Positions 17,436 to 25,658 of a stretch of 64,000 nt of DNA are shown piece by piece. The stretch is taken from the NCBI GenBank assembly GCA_051010195.1, contig JBPCVV010000338.1, positions 11,669-75,668 of the forward strand, in the 5' to 3' direction. How positions within the stretch are numbered: the first letter of the stretch is position 1; every line of letters begins with the position of its first letter. A model generated the notes under the pieces. The model ran no database searches, had not been told where the DNA came from, and was given only the letters and a program-made list of their open reading frames with translations. A program made the translations under genes and the position numbers. Source of the stretch: Anderseniella sp051010195 (GTDB taxonomy: Bacteria > Pseudomonadota > Alphaproteobacteria > Rhizobiales > Aestuariivirgaceae).

Positions 17436-18545
17436 CTAAACACGCATCGGCATCAATACGTACAGCACCCTGTCGTCAGCTGCATCGCGCAGGATAGTCG
17501 GCGACCCTGAATCCGACAGCATGAAGGTTGCCGTATCACCCTTGAACTGGCCGGCAATGTCGAGCAGGTAACGGGAATTGAAGCCGACATCGATCGGGTC
17601 TGCAGAATAGTCTGCGGCAATTTCTTCCTCAGCCGACCCGGAATCCGGATTGTTCACCGTCAGGGTCAGCCGATCCGGGGCGATGTTGAGTTTGACCGCC
17701 CGGCCCTTTTCGCTGGAAATCGTCGAGACACGATCAACAGCCTGGGCAAATACCTTGGTGTCAACTTCCAGTGCCTTGTCGTTGCCGGTGGGAATGACCC
17801 GCTCATAGTCGGGGAACGTGCCGTCGATCAGCTTAGACGTCAGCACCAGCCCGTTCAGGTCAAAACGGATTTTCGATGCTGACAGGGAGATGGCGACATC
17901 GCCGTCTTCGTCCTCGATCAGCTTGGCAAGTTCCAGAACCGTCTTGCGCGGCACAATGATGCCGGGCATGCCTGACGATCCGTCGGGCGCAGGCAGTTCA
18001 ACCCGCGCCAGCCGGTGGCCGTCGGTTGCAACGGCGCGCATGGTGCCTGAGTCCAGGGTATGCAGGTAAATGCCGTTGAGATAGTAACGGGTTTCTTCCG
18101 TCGATATGGCAAAGCGGGTCTTCTCGATCATCAGCTTGAGATCGGCCGATGCCATGGTAAAGGAATGCGTTGCCTCGCCGCTGGCCAGGTCCGGAAAATC
18201 CTGCGGCGGCAATGCCTGCAGGGAAAACCTCGAGCGGCCGGCGATGATGGCCAGGCGGCCTTCGTCCGGACCTTGTTCCAGTTGCAGCTGCGCGCCGTCC
18301 GGCAACTTGCGGACAATGTCATACAGCATGTGGGCCGGCACTGTTGTGGAGCCTGCCTGGGCCACATCCGCAGCGGTCTGTTCCACAATTTCTATGTCGA
18401 GATCGGTTGCGTTCAGCTTCAGCCCGTCGTCTGCGGCCTGCAGCAGGACATTGGACAGAATCGGAATTGTGTTGCGGCGTTCCACCACCGACTGAACGTG
18501 GTTCAGCGACTTCAAAAACGTACCGCGTTCAATGGTAACCCGCAT
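17436..18545 (-). CDS. dnaN: DNA polymerase III sliding clamp (beta subunit)
   Basis: A 369-residue protein from ATG 18545 (MRVTIERGTFLKSL), the normal length for the beta clamp. A longer open frame to 18608 has no family support. Visible family blocks are VERRNTIPILSNVLLQA near the N-terminus and TFMLSDSGSPTIL...YVLMPMRV at the C-terminus (the hydrophobic pocket that binds polymerases). The dimer forms a ring that tethers Pol III to DNA. It is separated from dnaA by about 200 bp that contain an inverted TTCCACA / TGTGGAA pair. Confidence 0.97.
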   Translation of the reverse strand: MRVTIERGTFLKSLNHVQSVVERRNTIPILSNVLLQAADDGLKLNATDLDIEIVEQTAADVAQAGSTTVPAHMLYDIVRKLPDGAQLQLEQGPDEGRLAIIAGRSRFSLQALPPQDFPDLASGEATHSFTMASADLKLMIEKTRFAISTEETRYYLNGIYLHTLDSGTMRAVATDGHRLARVELPAPDGSSGMPGIIVPRKTVLELAKLIEDEDGDVAISLSASKIRFDLNGLVLTSKLIDGTFPDYERVIPTGNDKALEVDTKVFAQAVDRVSTISSEKGRAVKLNIAPDRLTLTVNNPDSGSAEEEIAADYSADPIDVGFNSRYLLDIAGQFKGDTATFMLSDSGSPTILRDAADDRVLYVLMPMRV

Positions 18546-18650
18546 GGCCTGAGCGTCCTCGAAAACTGTCAAACAAACTGTGCGATCCATACCATACGCA
18601 CAGCCCAACGAGACTTAAGCTGTTGCGCTCAGGTGTGCAAGGCAAAGTCC

Positions 18651-18688
18651 TTCCACAGAACCCCCGTGAGGGCCCGAAATGTGGAAAA
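18651..18688. promoter_or_regulatory. Inverted DnaA-box-like pair between dnaA and dnaN
   Basis: TTCCACA at 18651-18657 faces TGTGGAA at 18680-18686. The right copy extends to TGTGGAAAA, the complement of TTTTCCACA, one mismatch from the DnaA box TTATCCACA. The left copy is a weaker match. The position, 106-143 bp before dnaN on its strand, would suit DnaA control of dnaN. A plain hairpin is an alternative, but the 22-base loop makes that unlikely. Confidence 0.35.
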
Positions 18689-18748
18689 CCATGCTGAAAC
18701 CGCCACGCAGAACCTGCCCGGCTTCCACCGGAGCGTTAGAGCCTACTG

Positions 18749-20272
18749 TCAGCCCTGCTCGATCAGTCTCGACAGCAACGTAACCTCGCGTGCAAGCTTT
18801 TCATCTGCCTGCATGAGCTCCTCCACCTTGCGCACGGCATGAAGCACCGTACTGTGATCGCGATTGCCGAAGCGGCGGCCAATTTCAGGCAGCGAGCGCG
18901 AGGTCAGTTTCTTGGCCAGATACATGCCGATCTGGCGCGGACGGACCACCGCGCGGGCGCGGCGCGGGCTGAGCAGGTCGGCCCGCGTGACATTGAAGTG
19001 CCGGCCGACAATGCGCAAAATGTCATCGACTCGCACCCGTATCAGCTCGGATGTGTGCGACAGGTCGCGAAGTGCAAAAGCGGCCATGTCCACGGTCATC
19101 GGCTGCCTGGTCAAATGCTGGCTGGCGATGATCCGGTTCAACGCACCTTCCAGCTCACGCCCGGCACCGGTAATCCGATTGGCAACGAATTCCAGCACGT
19201 CCTCGGCCACGATAAGGCTTGGATCCTTGCGCTGGGCCGCGGCCAGCTTCGACTGCAGGATTGACCGCCTGAGACCGATATCCGGAGCTTCGATGTCAAC
19301 CACAAGTCCACCGGCAAGGCGCGAGCGCATGCGCTGGTCGATGCTTTCAAGCTGCGGCGGCGGCACATCTGCCGCGATAACCACCTGGCGCTTTGCATCG
19401 ACCAGGGAGTTGAAGGTATGGCAGAACTCCTGCTGCATGGCCTTGCCCTGCAGGAATTGCAGGTCATCGATCAGCAACACATCGATGGACTGGAAATAGT
19501 CCTTGAATGAAAGTGTATCGCGGACTTTCAGCGCCGCCATGAAGTGGTACATGAAGCGTTCCGCGGTGATGTAAAGCACCTTGCGGTCCGGGTTCAGGTC
19601 GCGGATACGCCACGCAATGGAATTGATCAGGTGGGTTTTGCCCAGCCCGGCCGCAGAATGGATAAACAGCGGGTTGAAGCTTACCGGCGCGCCGGGACGG
19701 GCCTCTGCCACCCGCATGGCGGCCGCGTGGGCCAGCGCGTTTGACTGGCCTTGAACATAGGTTTCAAAGGTCAGGTTGTGATCGAGTTGCGACCCGCGGT
19801 CATTGCCCTGCCTGGAGCCTGCACGCAGTGTCTTGGCGACCGGTTCGGCAGCCTCGTCAGACACGCCATCAAGACTTGCCACCGGGGCAATCGCCTGGGC
19901 TGCCGTGGGCAGTCCCCGGGTGCGCACCTGCAGTTCCACCACAGTGACGCCCTTGTATTCAGCGGCACAGCATGCGGTGAGCTGATCTACATAGTGAGAC
20001 TTGATCCAGCTGCGCAAAAACCGCGTTGGCACGGACACATTCAGCGTGCCGTCAGCCAGGCTTTCCGGCTCCATGCGTGCGAACCAGCTGGTATACAGGT
20101 CCTCGCCAAGCTCCGCCCGCAGCCGGGCTGCGACCCGGGTCCAGACACCCCCCAGTGTCGTGCGAGTTGGTTCTGAATGAGCCCCTTCATCCGTTCGACC
20201 GTGATGTGGATCATCGCTGCCCGGCAAATGATCCTCAACTGGTTTGCGTTCCCGACCTCTAGCCGCCACCAC
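18749..20272 (-). CDS. dnaA: Chromosomal replication initiator DnaA
   Basis: DnaA with all domains: domain I (SWFARMEPESL), a linker, the AAA+ domain with Walker A AGLGKTHLINSIAW and Walker B DVLLIDDLQFLQGK, and domain IV with the DNA-reading helix RDHSTVLHAVRKVEEL at the C-terminus. Three starts are possible. The open frame reaches 20497. ATG 20287 has AAGG directly abutting it, too close to work. GTG 20272 has AGGAG six bases upstream and is preferred, giving 507 residues. It heads the minus-strand replication cluster and follows rpsT after a 701-bp AT-rich gap. Autoregulation by DnaA is usual, but I see no strong DnaA box in its leader. Confidence 0.96.
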   Translation of the reverse strand: MVAARGRERKPVEDHLPGSDDPHHGRTDEGAHSEPTRTTLGGVWTRVAARLRAELGEDLYTSWFARMEPESLADGTLNVSVPTRFLRSWIKSHYVDQLTACCAAEYKGVTVVELQVRTRGLPTAAQAIAPVASLDGVSDEAAEPVAKTLRAGSRQGNDRGSQLDHNLTFETYVQGQSNALAHAAAMRVAEARPGAPVSFNPLFIHSAAGLGKTHLINSIAWRIRDLNPDRKVLYITAERFMYHFMAALKVRDTLSFKDYFQSIDVLLIDDLQFLQGKAMQQEFCHTFNSLVDAKRQVVIAADVPPPQLESIDQRMRSRLAGGLVVDIEAPDIGLRRSILQSKLAAAQRKDPSLIVAEDVLEFVANRITGAGRELEGALNRIIASQHLTRQPMTVDMAAFALRDLSHTSELIRVRVDDILRIVGRHFNVTRADLLSPRRARAVVRPRQIGMYLAKKLTSRSLPEIGRRFGNRDHSTVLHAVRKVEELMQADEKLAREVTLLSRLIEQG

Positions 20273-20278
20273 TTTGTT

Positions 20279-20283
20279 CTCCT
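20279..20283 (-). promoter_or_regulatory. Shine-Dalgarno that decides the dnaA start
   Basis: AGGAG on the minus strand, six bases before GTG 20272. It lies inside the codons following the competing ATG 20287, whose own AAGG directly abuts the start codon. It favours the GTG. Confidence 0.6.
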
Positions 20284-20910
20284 GCATCCTTAATGTTGAC
20301 CCACCAAGCATCAACCCAAATCCAAAACTGTTGGGAAACAGGCAGCAGAAAGGGTTTGGAGACCTGACAAGGCCACCACAACAACCTATTCTACAAGACG
20401 AATTCCGCCGCCCATGGCCAACCCGTAAGAGCCGACCACCCCTGTTACTCAACCCACAAACTACCGAGATAGTCCCGGACGGCCCAGCCCCTGCCACAGG
20501 GTAACCCGTTTACACCAATGTTTTTACTTCTTATTGACTGCCGCCTGAGAAGCGGCCAGTGACAAGACATTACAATCCGGCCCGCAGGCCATGCAAGAGC
20601 TTGGCGGAAAAAGTGCAGCAAGCCGGGCTTTTTCAGGGGTTGCAGGCGACCCTGCGTAATGAGGCTTCACCGCTCCAAACGGTTGACTCTGATAGGCATT
20701 TTTAAGGCAATCCCGGTTTTTCGGGGGCGCAGGAAAATGGTTAAAAAAAATATTTGCGAGCCCGCAAAATCGGGCCAAAAACCTGCATTTCCCGGTTCGG
20801 AATAATTTGCATCAGGCAACTTATTGTTTAACAAAAGAAAAAAGTGTCAACTGCAACATAGGAACAAAATACGTACAAACTTATGCAGCCTCAAAAAGCG
20901 ATACCAGAAT

Positions 20911-20942
20911 CAAAAAAGGAGGCCGCAACAGCAAACCTCCTT
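20911..20942 (-). terminator. Rho-independent terminator of rpsT
   Basis: On the minus strand AAGGAGG pairs with CCTCCTT (20942-20936 with 20922-20916) around a 13-nt loop, followed by a T run. It lies 32 bp past the rpsT stop and isolates rpsT from dnaA. Confidence 0.8.
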
Positions 20943-20973
20943 GAAGTTATTGAACAATATAGTGACGTGGGGG

Positions 20974-21240
20974 TCAGGCAGGTATTGCCTTGACGCGCCT
21001 GGCCAGCCGGGAGACTTTTCGCGAAGCCGTATTTTTGTGCATGATGCCCTTCTGAGCACCGCGCATGATCTCAGGCTGTGCCGCCTTCAAGGCTTCTGTT
21101 GCAGCCCCCTTGTCGCCGCTGGCAATTGCCTCTTCCACCCTGCGGAGGAACGAACGAACCCGCGAGCGGCGATTCATATTGATTTCGGTGCGCCGGGCGA
21201 TGTGCCTGACAGCCTTTTTTGCCGAACGAGTATTGGCCAT
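20974..21240 (-). CDS. rpsT: 30S ribosomal protein S20
   Basis: An 88-residue, very basic protein starting MANTRSAKKAVRHIARRTEIN and containing the S20 block IMHKNTASRKVSRLARRVKA. It binds 16S rRNA early in 30S assembly. It has its own promoter candidate (21381-21409) and terminator (20911-20942), so it is monocistronic. Its long leader (about 130 nt) would allow the autogenous translational control known for S20 in E. coli. Placement between echA and dnaA is a conserved arrangement near dnaA in rhizobia. Confidence 0.97.
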   Translation of the reverse strand: MANTRSAKKAVRHIARRTEINMNRRSRVRSFLRRVEEAIASGDKGAATEALKAAQPEIMRGAQKGIMHKNTASRKVSRLARRVKAIPA

Positions 21241-21380
21241 GTGTTGTCTATTCCTGAATATGCCGCCGCCTTGACGGCACCTTGAAACTATAAGCTGCCC
21301 GTTTTCACTACCTGTCCGCCACGCCTGATAACATCATGAGCAATGGTCAACAGAACAACGGGTGTGCTGAGATGAGCGGT

Positions 21381-21409
21381 TTCATATAGTAAGTCTGTTG
21401 CGGCGTCAA
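21381..21409 (-). promoter_or_regulatory. Candidate sigma-70 promoter of rpsT
   Basis: Minus-strand TTGACG (21409-21404), a 17-bp spacer, and TATGAA (21386-21381). The -35 hexamer matches the consensus at five of six positions. Transcription would begin near 21374, giving an untranslated leader of about 130 nt. Confidence 0.55.
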
Positions 21410-21449
21410 CAAACACCTGTTTTCCGGCTGCCGACTGAATGAACCGGCA

Positions 21450-22223
21450 TTACGAATTGGAAAATTTCGGCTTCCTCTTTTCCGCGAAAGCGGCCATGCC
21501 CTCTTTCTGGTCGTCGGTGGCGAACATGGAATGAAAGACACGGCGTTCGAAACGTACACCTTCAGAAAGAGTAGTTTCATAGGCGCGGTTCACGGTTTCC
21601 TTGGTCATCATCGCAATCGGCAGGGACTTGGCAGCAATCACCGCTGCCGTTTTGACCGCTTCGTCAACCAGGTCGGCGGCCGGCACAATTCGCGACGCCA
21701 GGCCGGAGCGCTCCGCTTCTTCAGCGTCCATCATGCGTCCGGTGAGGCACATTTCCATGGCCTTGGACTTGCCGACAAAGCGGGTCAGGCGCTGGGTCCC
21801 GCCGGCGCCCGGCATTGCCCCGAGATTGATCTCGGGCTGGCCGAACTTTGCCGTGTCGGCGGCCAGGATGAAATCACACATCATGGCCATCTCGCAGCCG
21901 CCGCCCAGCGCGTAACCCGCAACCGCGGCAATGACCGGCTTACGGCACCGGGACACCTTTTCCCACTTGCCGATGAAATCACCCAGATACACATCCATGT
22001 AGGACTGCGACTGCATTTCCTTGATATCCGCACCGGCCGCGAACGCTTTTTCCGACCCGGTGATGACTATCGCGCCTATGGCGCTGTCTGCCTCGAACAC
22101 ATCCAGCGCTTCGTTAAGCTCGTCAACCAATGCGCTGTTGAGCGCATTGAGCGCATCCGGCCGGTTCAGGGTAATCAAGCCGACCGCATCGCGGGTTTCG
22201 ACGAGGATATTGCTGTAGGTCAT
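21450..22223 (-). CDS. Enoyl-CoA hydratase/isomerase family
   Basis: A 257-residue crotonase-fold enzyme from ATG 22223. AGGGAG lies eight bases upstream, and the start MTYSNILVETRDAVG is the family norm. The longer frame to 22547 overlaps mutM and is not used. The CoA-binding and oxyanion-hole blocks are AFAAGADIKEM and GGGCEMAMMCDF, with the catalytic Glu pair in FGQPEINLGAMPGAGGTQ. This is a short-chain enoyl-CoA hydratase of beta-oxidation (EchA8/FadB1 type). It lies 61 bp downstream of mutM on the same strand. Confidence 0.93.
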   Translation of the reverse strand: MTYSNILVETRDAVGLITLNRPDALNALNSALVDELNEALDVFEADSAIGAIVITGSEKAFAAGADIKEMQSQSYMDVYLGDFIGKWEKVSRCRKPVIAAVAGYALGGGCEMAMMCDFILAADTAKFGQPEINLGAMPGAGGTQRLTRFVGKSKAMEMCLTGRMMDAEEAERSGLASRIVPAADLVDEAVKTAAVIAAKSLPIAMMTKETVNRAYETTLSEGVRFERRVFHSMFATDDQKEGMAAFAEKRKPKFSNS

Positions 22224-22284
22224 AAAATAATCTCCCTGCGGGGGGTGTCCAAAGATCAATCCATGGCAATAAACAGCAAACAGT

Positions 22285-23178
22285 TCAGCGCTGGCAAGTG
22301 GGGCAAAAGAAACTGGACCGGCCCGACTGGACAATCCGCTTGATCTGCGTCTCACAGCCGGGTGTGCGGCATGCCTCGCCTTCACGGTCATAAACCTCGA
22401 AACGCTGCTGAAAGTCACCGGCGCTGCCATCGGTGTGGGCATAGTCACGCAGCGTCGAGCCACCGGCTTCAATCGCCTCTGCAATGATTGCGCGGATGGC
22501 GTGCACCAGCGCCTCGATGCGAGGCGACGTCCCGCGCTTGCGGACAATGCTGCCGGACAGGCGCCGGGGAGACAGCCCGGCCCGGTACAAGGCTTCGCAC
22601 ACGTAGATATTGCCCAGACCGGCGATGATCCGCTGATCCAGCAGGGCGGCCTTCAGGGGGGATTTGCGCCCGGCAAGCGCTGCGCCCAGAAAATCGGCAT
22701 GAAGTTCATTGCCGAGCGGCTCCACGCCGAGGCCGGCGAGAAACCGGTTGTGATCGACACCGCCCGGTTCAATCAGGTCAATGAAGCCGAACCGGCGCGG
22801 ATCGGTGTAGACGACCCTGGCGCCGTCGTCGAGGTCGACAATCACATGATCATGCGGCCCGTCCCCTGCATGGCCGGCCTGTTCGAGATAATAGAACTCG
22901 CCGAGATTACGCGCCGCACCATCAGGCGGCCAGACGGTAAACCTGCCGGTCATGCCCAGGTGGACGAGCAGGGTATATCCGCTGTCCAGCTCGATGAGGA
23001 TGTACTTGGCGCGCCGCCGCAGAGCGGTAATGCGAGCGCCCGACACGATCCTGGCCAGCCCTGCCGGGAACGGAAATCTGAGATCGGGCCGGTTCAGCCG
23101 GACGGATTTCGCCCGCCTGCCCACAAGGGCGGGTTCGAGTCCGCGTCGGACGGTTTCAACCTCTGGCAATTCAGGCAT
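22285..23178 (-). CDS. mutM: Formamidopyrimidine-DNA glycosylase
   Basis: A 297-residue DNA glycosylase/AP lyase removing 8-oxoguanine and formamidopyrimidines. The N-terminal catalytic Pro is in PELPEVETVRRGLEP (after Met removal). The helix-two-turn-helix with NIYVCEALYRAGLSP and the C-terminal zinc finger (Cys pairs in CRTPGC and CPTC) are intact. The full zinc finger and PELPE start separate it from Nei. It is divergent from ubiE across about 100 bp. Confidence 0.97.
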   Translation of the reverse strand: MPELPEVETVRRGLEPALVGRRAKSVRLNRPDLRFPFPAGLARIVSGARITALRRRAKYILIELDSGYTLLVHLGMTGRFTVWPPDGAARNLGEFYYLEQAGHAGDGPHDHVIVDLDDGARVVYTDPRRFGFIDLIEPGGVDHNRFLAGLGVEPLGNELHADFLGAALAGRKSPLKAALLDQRIIAGLGNIYVCEALYRAGLSPRRLSGSIVRKRGTSPRIEALVHAIRAIIAEAIEAGGSTLRDYAHTDGSAGDFQQRFEVYDREGEACRTPGCETQIKRIVQSGRSSFFCPTCQR

Positions 23179-23279
23179 TTTGTCTTTCCCGGACCGTCAG
23201 ATCCCGCGGCGGCATGTTCACCTTGTTGAAGCACAACTGATAGCCATGATTGGCAAGCTGGTCTATGGTCGCCGCCATA

Positions 23280-24056
23280 ATGAACGATACAGAAAAATCA
23301 GAGTCCGGCGACGACGTTTCGTTTGGATTCCGCACGGTGGCGGAAGCCGATCGTCAGGGCCTGGTGAACGAAGTGTTCGGCAAGGTCGCAGCGCGCTATG
23401 ACCAGATGAATGACCTGATGTCGGGCGGTTTGCACCGGCTGTGGAAAGACGACTTTATTGCCCTGTTGAACCCGCCGAGATCTGCAAGCGCGTTCAAGGT
23501 CCTGGATGTCGCCGGCGGCACCGGTGACATAGCGTTCCGCATTGCCCGGGCAGGCGGTAGCGGCACAGAGATCATCGTCGCCGACATCTCTCCGGAAATG
23601 GTGGGCGAAGGAGCCCGCCGGGCGCCGGGCGAGTTGCATGGCGGCAAGTGCCGGTTCACCGTGGGCAACGCTGAAAAGCTGGCGTTTCCAGACAACACGT
23701 TCGACGCCTACACGATCGCCTTCGGGATACGCAATGTCACCCATATCGACCAGGCCCTTGCGCAGGCCTACCGGGTCCTGAAACCCGGCGGGCGATTCCT
23801 TTGCCTGGAATTTTCACATGTGGACGTGCCGGGCATGGAGCAAATCTATGAAGCCTACTCCATGACCGTCATTCCCGCCGTGGGCAAGGTGGTGACAGGC
23901 GACGGCGATCCTTATCGCTACCTGGTCGAAAGCATCCGGAAGTTTCCCTCTCCGCAGGTGTTCGAGAACATGATCGGCAAGGCCGGGTTTGTACGCACCA
24001 GCCACCGCAGGCTGACGGGCGGTATTGTTGCCATCCATTCCGGCTGGAAAGTCTAG
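23280..24056 (+). CDS. ubiE: Ubiquinone biosynthesis C-methyltransferase UbiE
   Basis: A 258-residue class I SAM methyltransferase from ATG 23280. The upstream frame to 23250 adds residues not seen in the family. Signature blocks are VFGKVAARYDQMNDLMSGGLHRLWK, the SAM loop VLDVAGGTGDIAF, and FGIRNVTHIDQAL. It methylates the demethoxy-quinol ring in ubiquinone synthesis. ubiB follows 11 bp later, so the two form a ubi operon that runs on into coaBC and dut. Confidence 0.96.
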   Translation: MNDTEKSESGDDVSFGFRTVAEADRQGLVNEVFGKVAARYDQMNDLMSGGLHRLWKDDFIALLNPPRSASAFKVLDVAGGTGDIAFRIARAGGSGTEIIVADISPEMVGEGARRAPGELHGGKCRFTVGNAEKLAFPDNTFDAYTIAFGIRNVTHIDQALAQAYRVLKPGGRFLCLEFSHVDVPGMEQIYEAYSMTVIPAVGKVVTGDGDPYRYLVESIRKFPSPQVFENMIGKAGFVRTSHRRLTGGIVAIHSGWKV

Positions 24057-24067
24057 GCAAAAAGCGC

Positions 24068-25645
24068 ATGTTCAGCAAAACTCGACATCTCCTGAAACTT
24101 GCCCGGGCCGGCCGCACCATCGCCCGTCATGGCGGGTTCGACGGCGCACTGGACGATGACAATGTGCCGGCCGCCATGAAAACTGCCCTCAGGCTTTTGG
24201 GCGCCGGAAAGTCCAGCCGCGAACAGCGCTCCGGCCTGGCCGAAGCGCTCAACGAACTTGGGCCAAGTTACATCAAGCTCGGCCAGTTCCTGGCCACCCG
24301 GCCTGACATGATCGGCACTGAACGGGCAGACGGGTTGCGGCAGTTGCAGGACCGCATGAAGCCGTTCGACATGAACGAGGCGCGCGCCGCCATCCAGGCC
24401 GGGCTCGGCACACCGGCAGGCGAAATATTTCAACCATTGTCAGATCCGGTCGCGGCTGCCTCGATCGCACAGGTTCACAAGGCCCAGGTTGTGGATGATA
24501 CCGGCAACCGACGTGACGTGGCGGTCAAGGTGCTGCGGCCCGGCGTCGAGGCGAGGTTCCGCGACGACCTGGAAACGTTCTTTACCGCTGCCAGGCTGGC
24601 GGAGCGGTTTTCCGCGGAAGCCCGCAGGCTGAATTTCATCAAGGCGGTGGCAACGCTGGAACGCTCGGTCGAACTTGAAATGGACCTGCGGCTGGAAGCA
24701 GCTGCCATGTCGGAGATGGCCGAGAACACCCGCAATGATCCAGGCTTCCGGGTGCCGGAGGTTTTCTGGCAGCAGACCTCGCGCAGGATACTGACCAGCG
24801 AATGGATTGACGGCCTGGCGCTGACCGATGACAAGGCACTTGCTGAATCCGGGCTTGATCTGCCCCGGCTCGGCGATACCGTTATCCAGTCGTTTCTGCG
24901 CCACGCCATGCGTGACGGTTTCTTCCATGCCGACATGCATCAGGGCAACCTGTTCATCGACATCAAGAATAACCTGGTCGCCGTCGACTTCGGCATCATG
25001 GGACGCCTGAGTGTCAAGGATCGCCGCTTCCTCGCCGAAATCCTGTGGGGTTTCATCAAGCGCGATTACAAGCGTATCGCGATGGTTCATTTCGAGGCCG
25101 GTTATGTGCCGGCCGGGCAGGACGTCGACCTGTTCGCCCAGGCTCTGCGCGCCATCGGCGAGCCGATCATGGGCCGCAATTCAACCGATATCTCCATGGC
25201 CCGGCTGCTGACCCAGCTGTTTGAAGTGACCGGACAGTTCAACATGGAGACCCAGCCGCAACTCATTCTGCTGCAGAAAACCATGGTCGTAGTGGAAGGG
25301 GTTGCACGCAGCTTCAACCCGAAGCTCAACATGTGGGTGACGGCGGAACCGGTGGTCGCGGAGTGGATGGAGCAGAAACTCGGTGCGCAGGGCAGGCTCG
25401 AAGATGCTGCCGAGGGCGCTGCGACCCTGGGCCGGCTGGCAGCATCATTTCCAGACGTGCTGAACGAACTGGGTCAGGCATCGGCGCTGGTGTCGTCCAT
25501 GGCGCAGTCCGGCGGCATCCGGCTTGACAGCGACACAACCGAGGCAATTGCAGCTGCGCAGGCGCGCCACTCGGCCTCCAACCGCGGCGCCTTGTGGGTA
25601 GGCGCCATCGCATTGGTGGTACTCGCCGTATCGCTGGCGCTGTAG
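24068..25645 (+). CDS. ubiB: UbiB, ABC1/ADCK-type atypical kinase for ubiquinone synthesis
   Basis: A 525-residue protein kinase-like ATPase. The KxGQ-type motif is in YIKLGQFLATRPDM, the Ala-rich loop in AAASIAQVHKAQV, the catalytic HADMHQGNLFID, and the metal-binding VAVDFGIMGRLS. A C-terminal membrane segment (ALWVGAIALVVLAVSLAL) anchors it to the inner membrane. UbiB is an accessory factor, probably helping extract or deliver quinone intermediates, rather than the hydroxylase it was once thought to be. It sits between ubiE and coaBC with short gaps. Confidence 0.96.
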   Translation: MFSKTRHLLKLARAGRTIARHGGFDGALDDDNVPAAMKTALRLLGAGKSSREQRSGLAEALNELGPSYIKLGQFLATRPDMIGTERADGLRQLQDRMKPFDMNEARAAIQAGLGTPAGEIFQPLSDPVAAASIAQVHKAQVVDDTGNRRDVAVKVLRPGVEARFRDDLETFFTAARLAERFSAEARRLNFIKAVATLERSVELEMDLRLEAAAMSEMAENTRNDPGFRVPEVFWQQTSRRILTSEWIDGLALTDDKALAESGLDLPRLGDTVIQSFLRHAMRDGFFHADMHQGNLFIDIKNNLVAVDFGIMGRLSVKDRRFLAEILWGFIKRDYKRIAMVHFEAGYVPAGQDVDLFAQALRAIGEPIMGRNSTDISMARLLTQLFEVTGQFNMETQPQLILLQKTMVVVEGVARSFNPKLNMWVTAEPVVAEWMEQKLGAQGRLEDAAEGAATLGRLAASFPDVLNELGQASALVSSMAQSGGIRLDSDTTEAIAAAQARHSASNRGALWVGAIALVVLAVSLAL

Positions 25646-25658
25646 TAGGGTTTTGAAG

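Larger units (their letters stand above)
20273..20973. other. Long AT-rich gap between rpsT and dnaA
   Basis: About 700 bp without a supportable gene. It is clearly more AT-rich than its surroundings, especially 20690-20910, with A/T runs near 20741-20754 and 20830-20845. The rpsT terminator lies at the right end. One GANTC site (GACTC near 20685) was noted. I found no match to TTATCCACA with fewer than two mismatches and no TTAA-N7-TTAA site. The dnaA promoter must lie here but was not resolved. Whether the gap is the replication origin cannot be decided by eye. Confidence 0.45.

Noticed and set aside
20480..20970. Possible DnaA-box cluster (origin) in the rpsT-dnaA gap
   Set aside because: The best matches, such as TTATGCAGC near 20881, differ from TTATCCACA by two or more bases. 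Not enough to call an origin.
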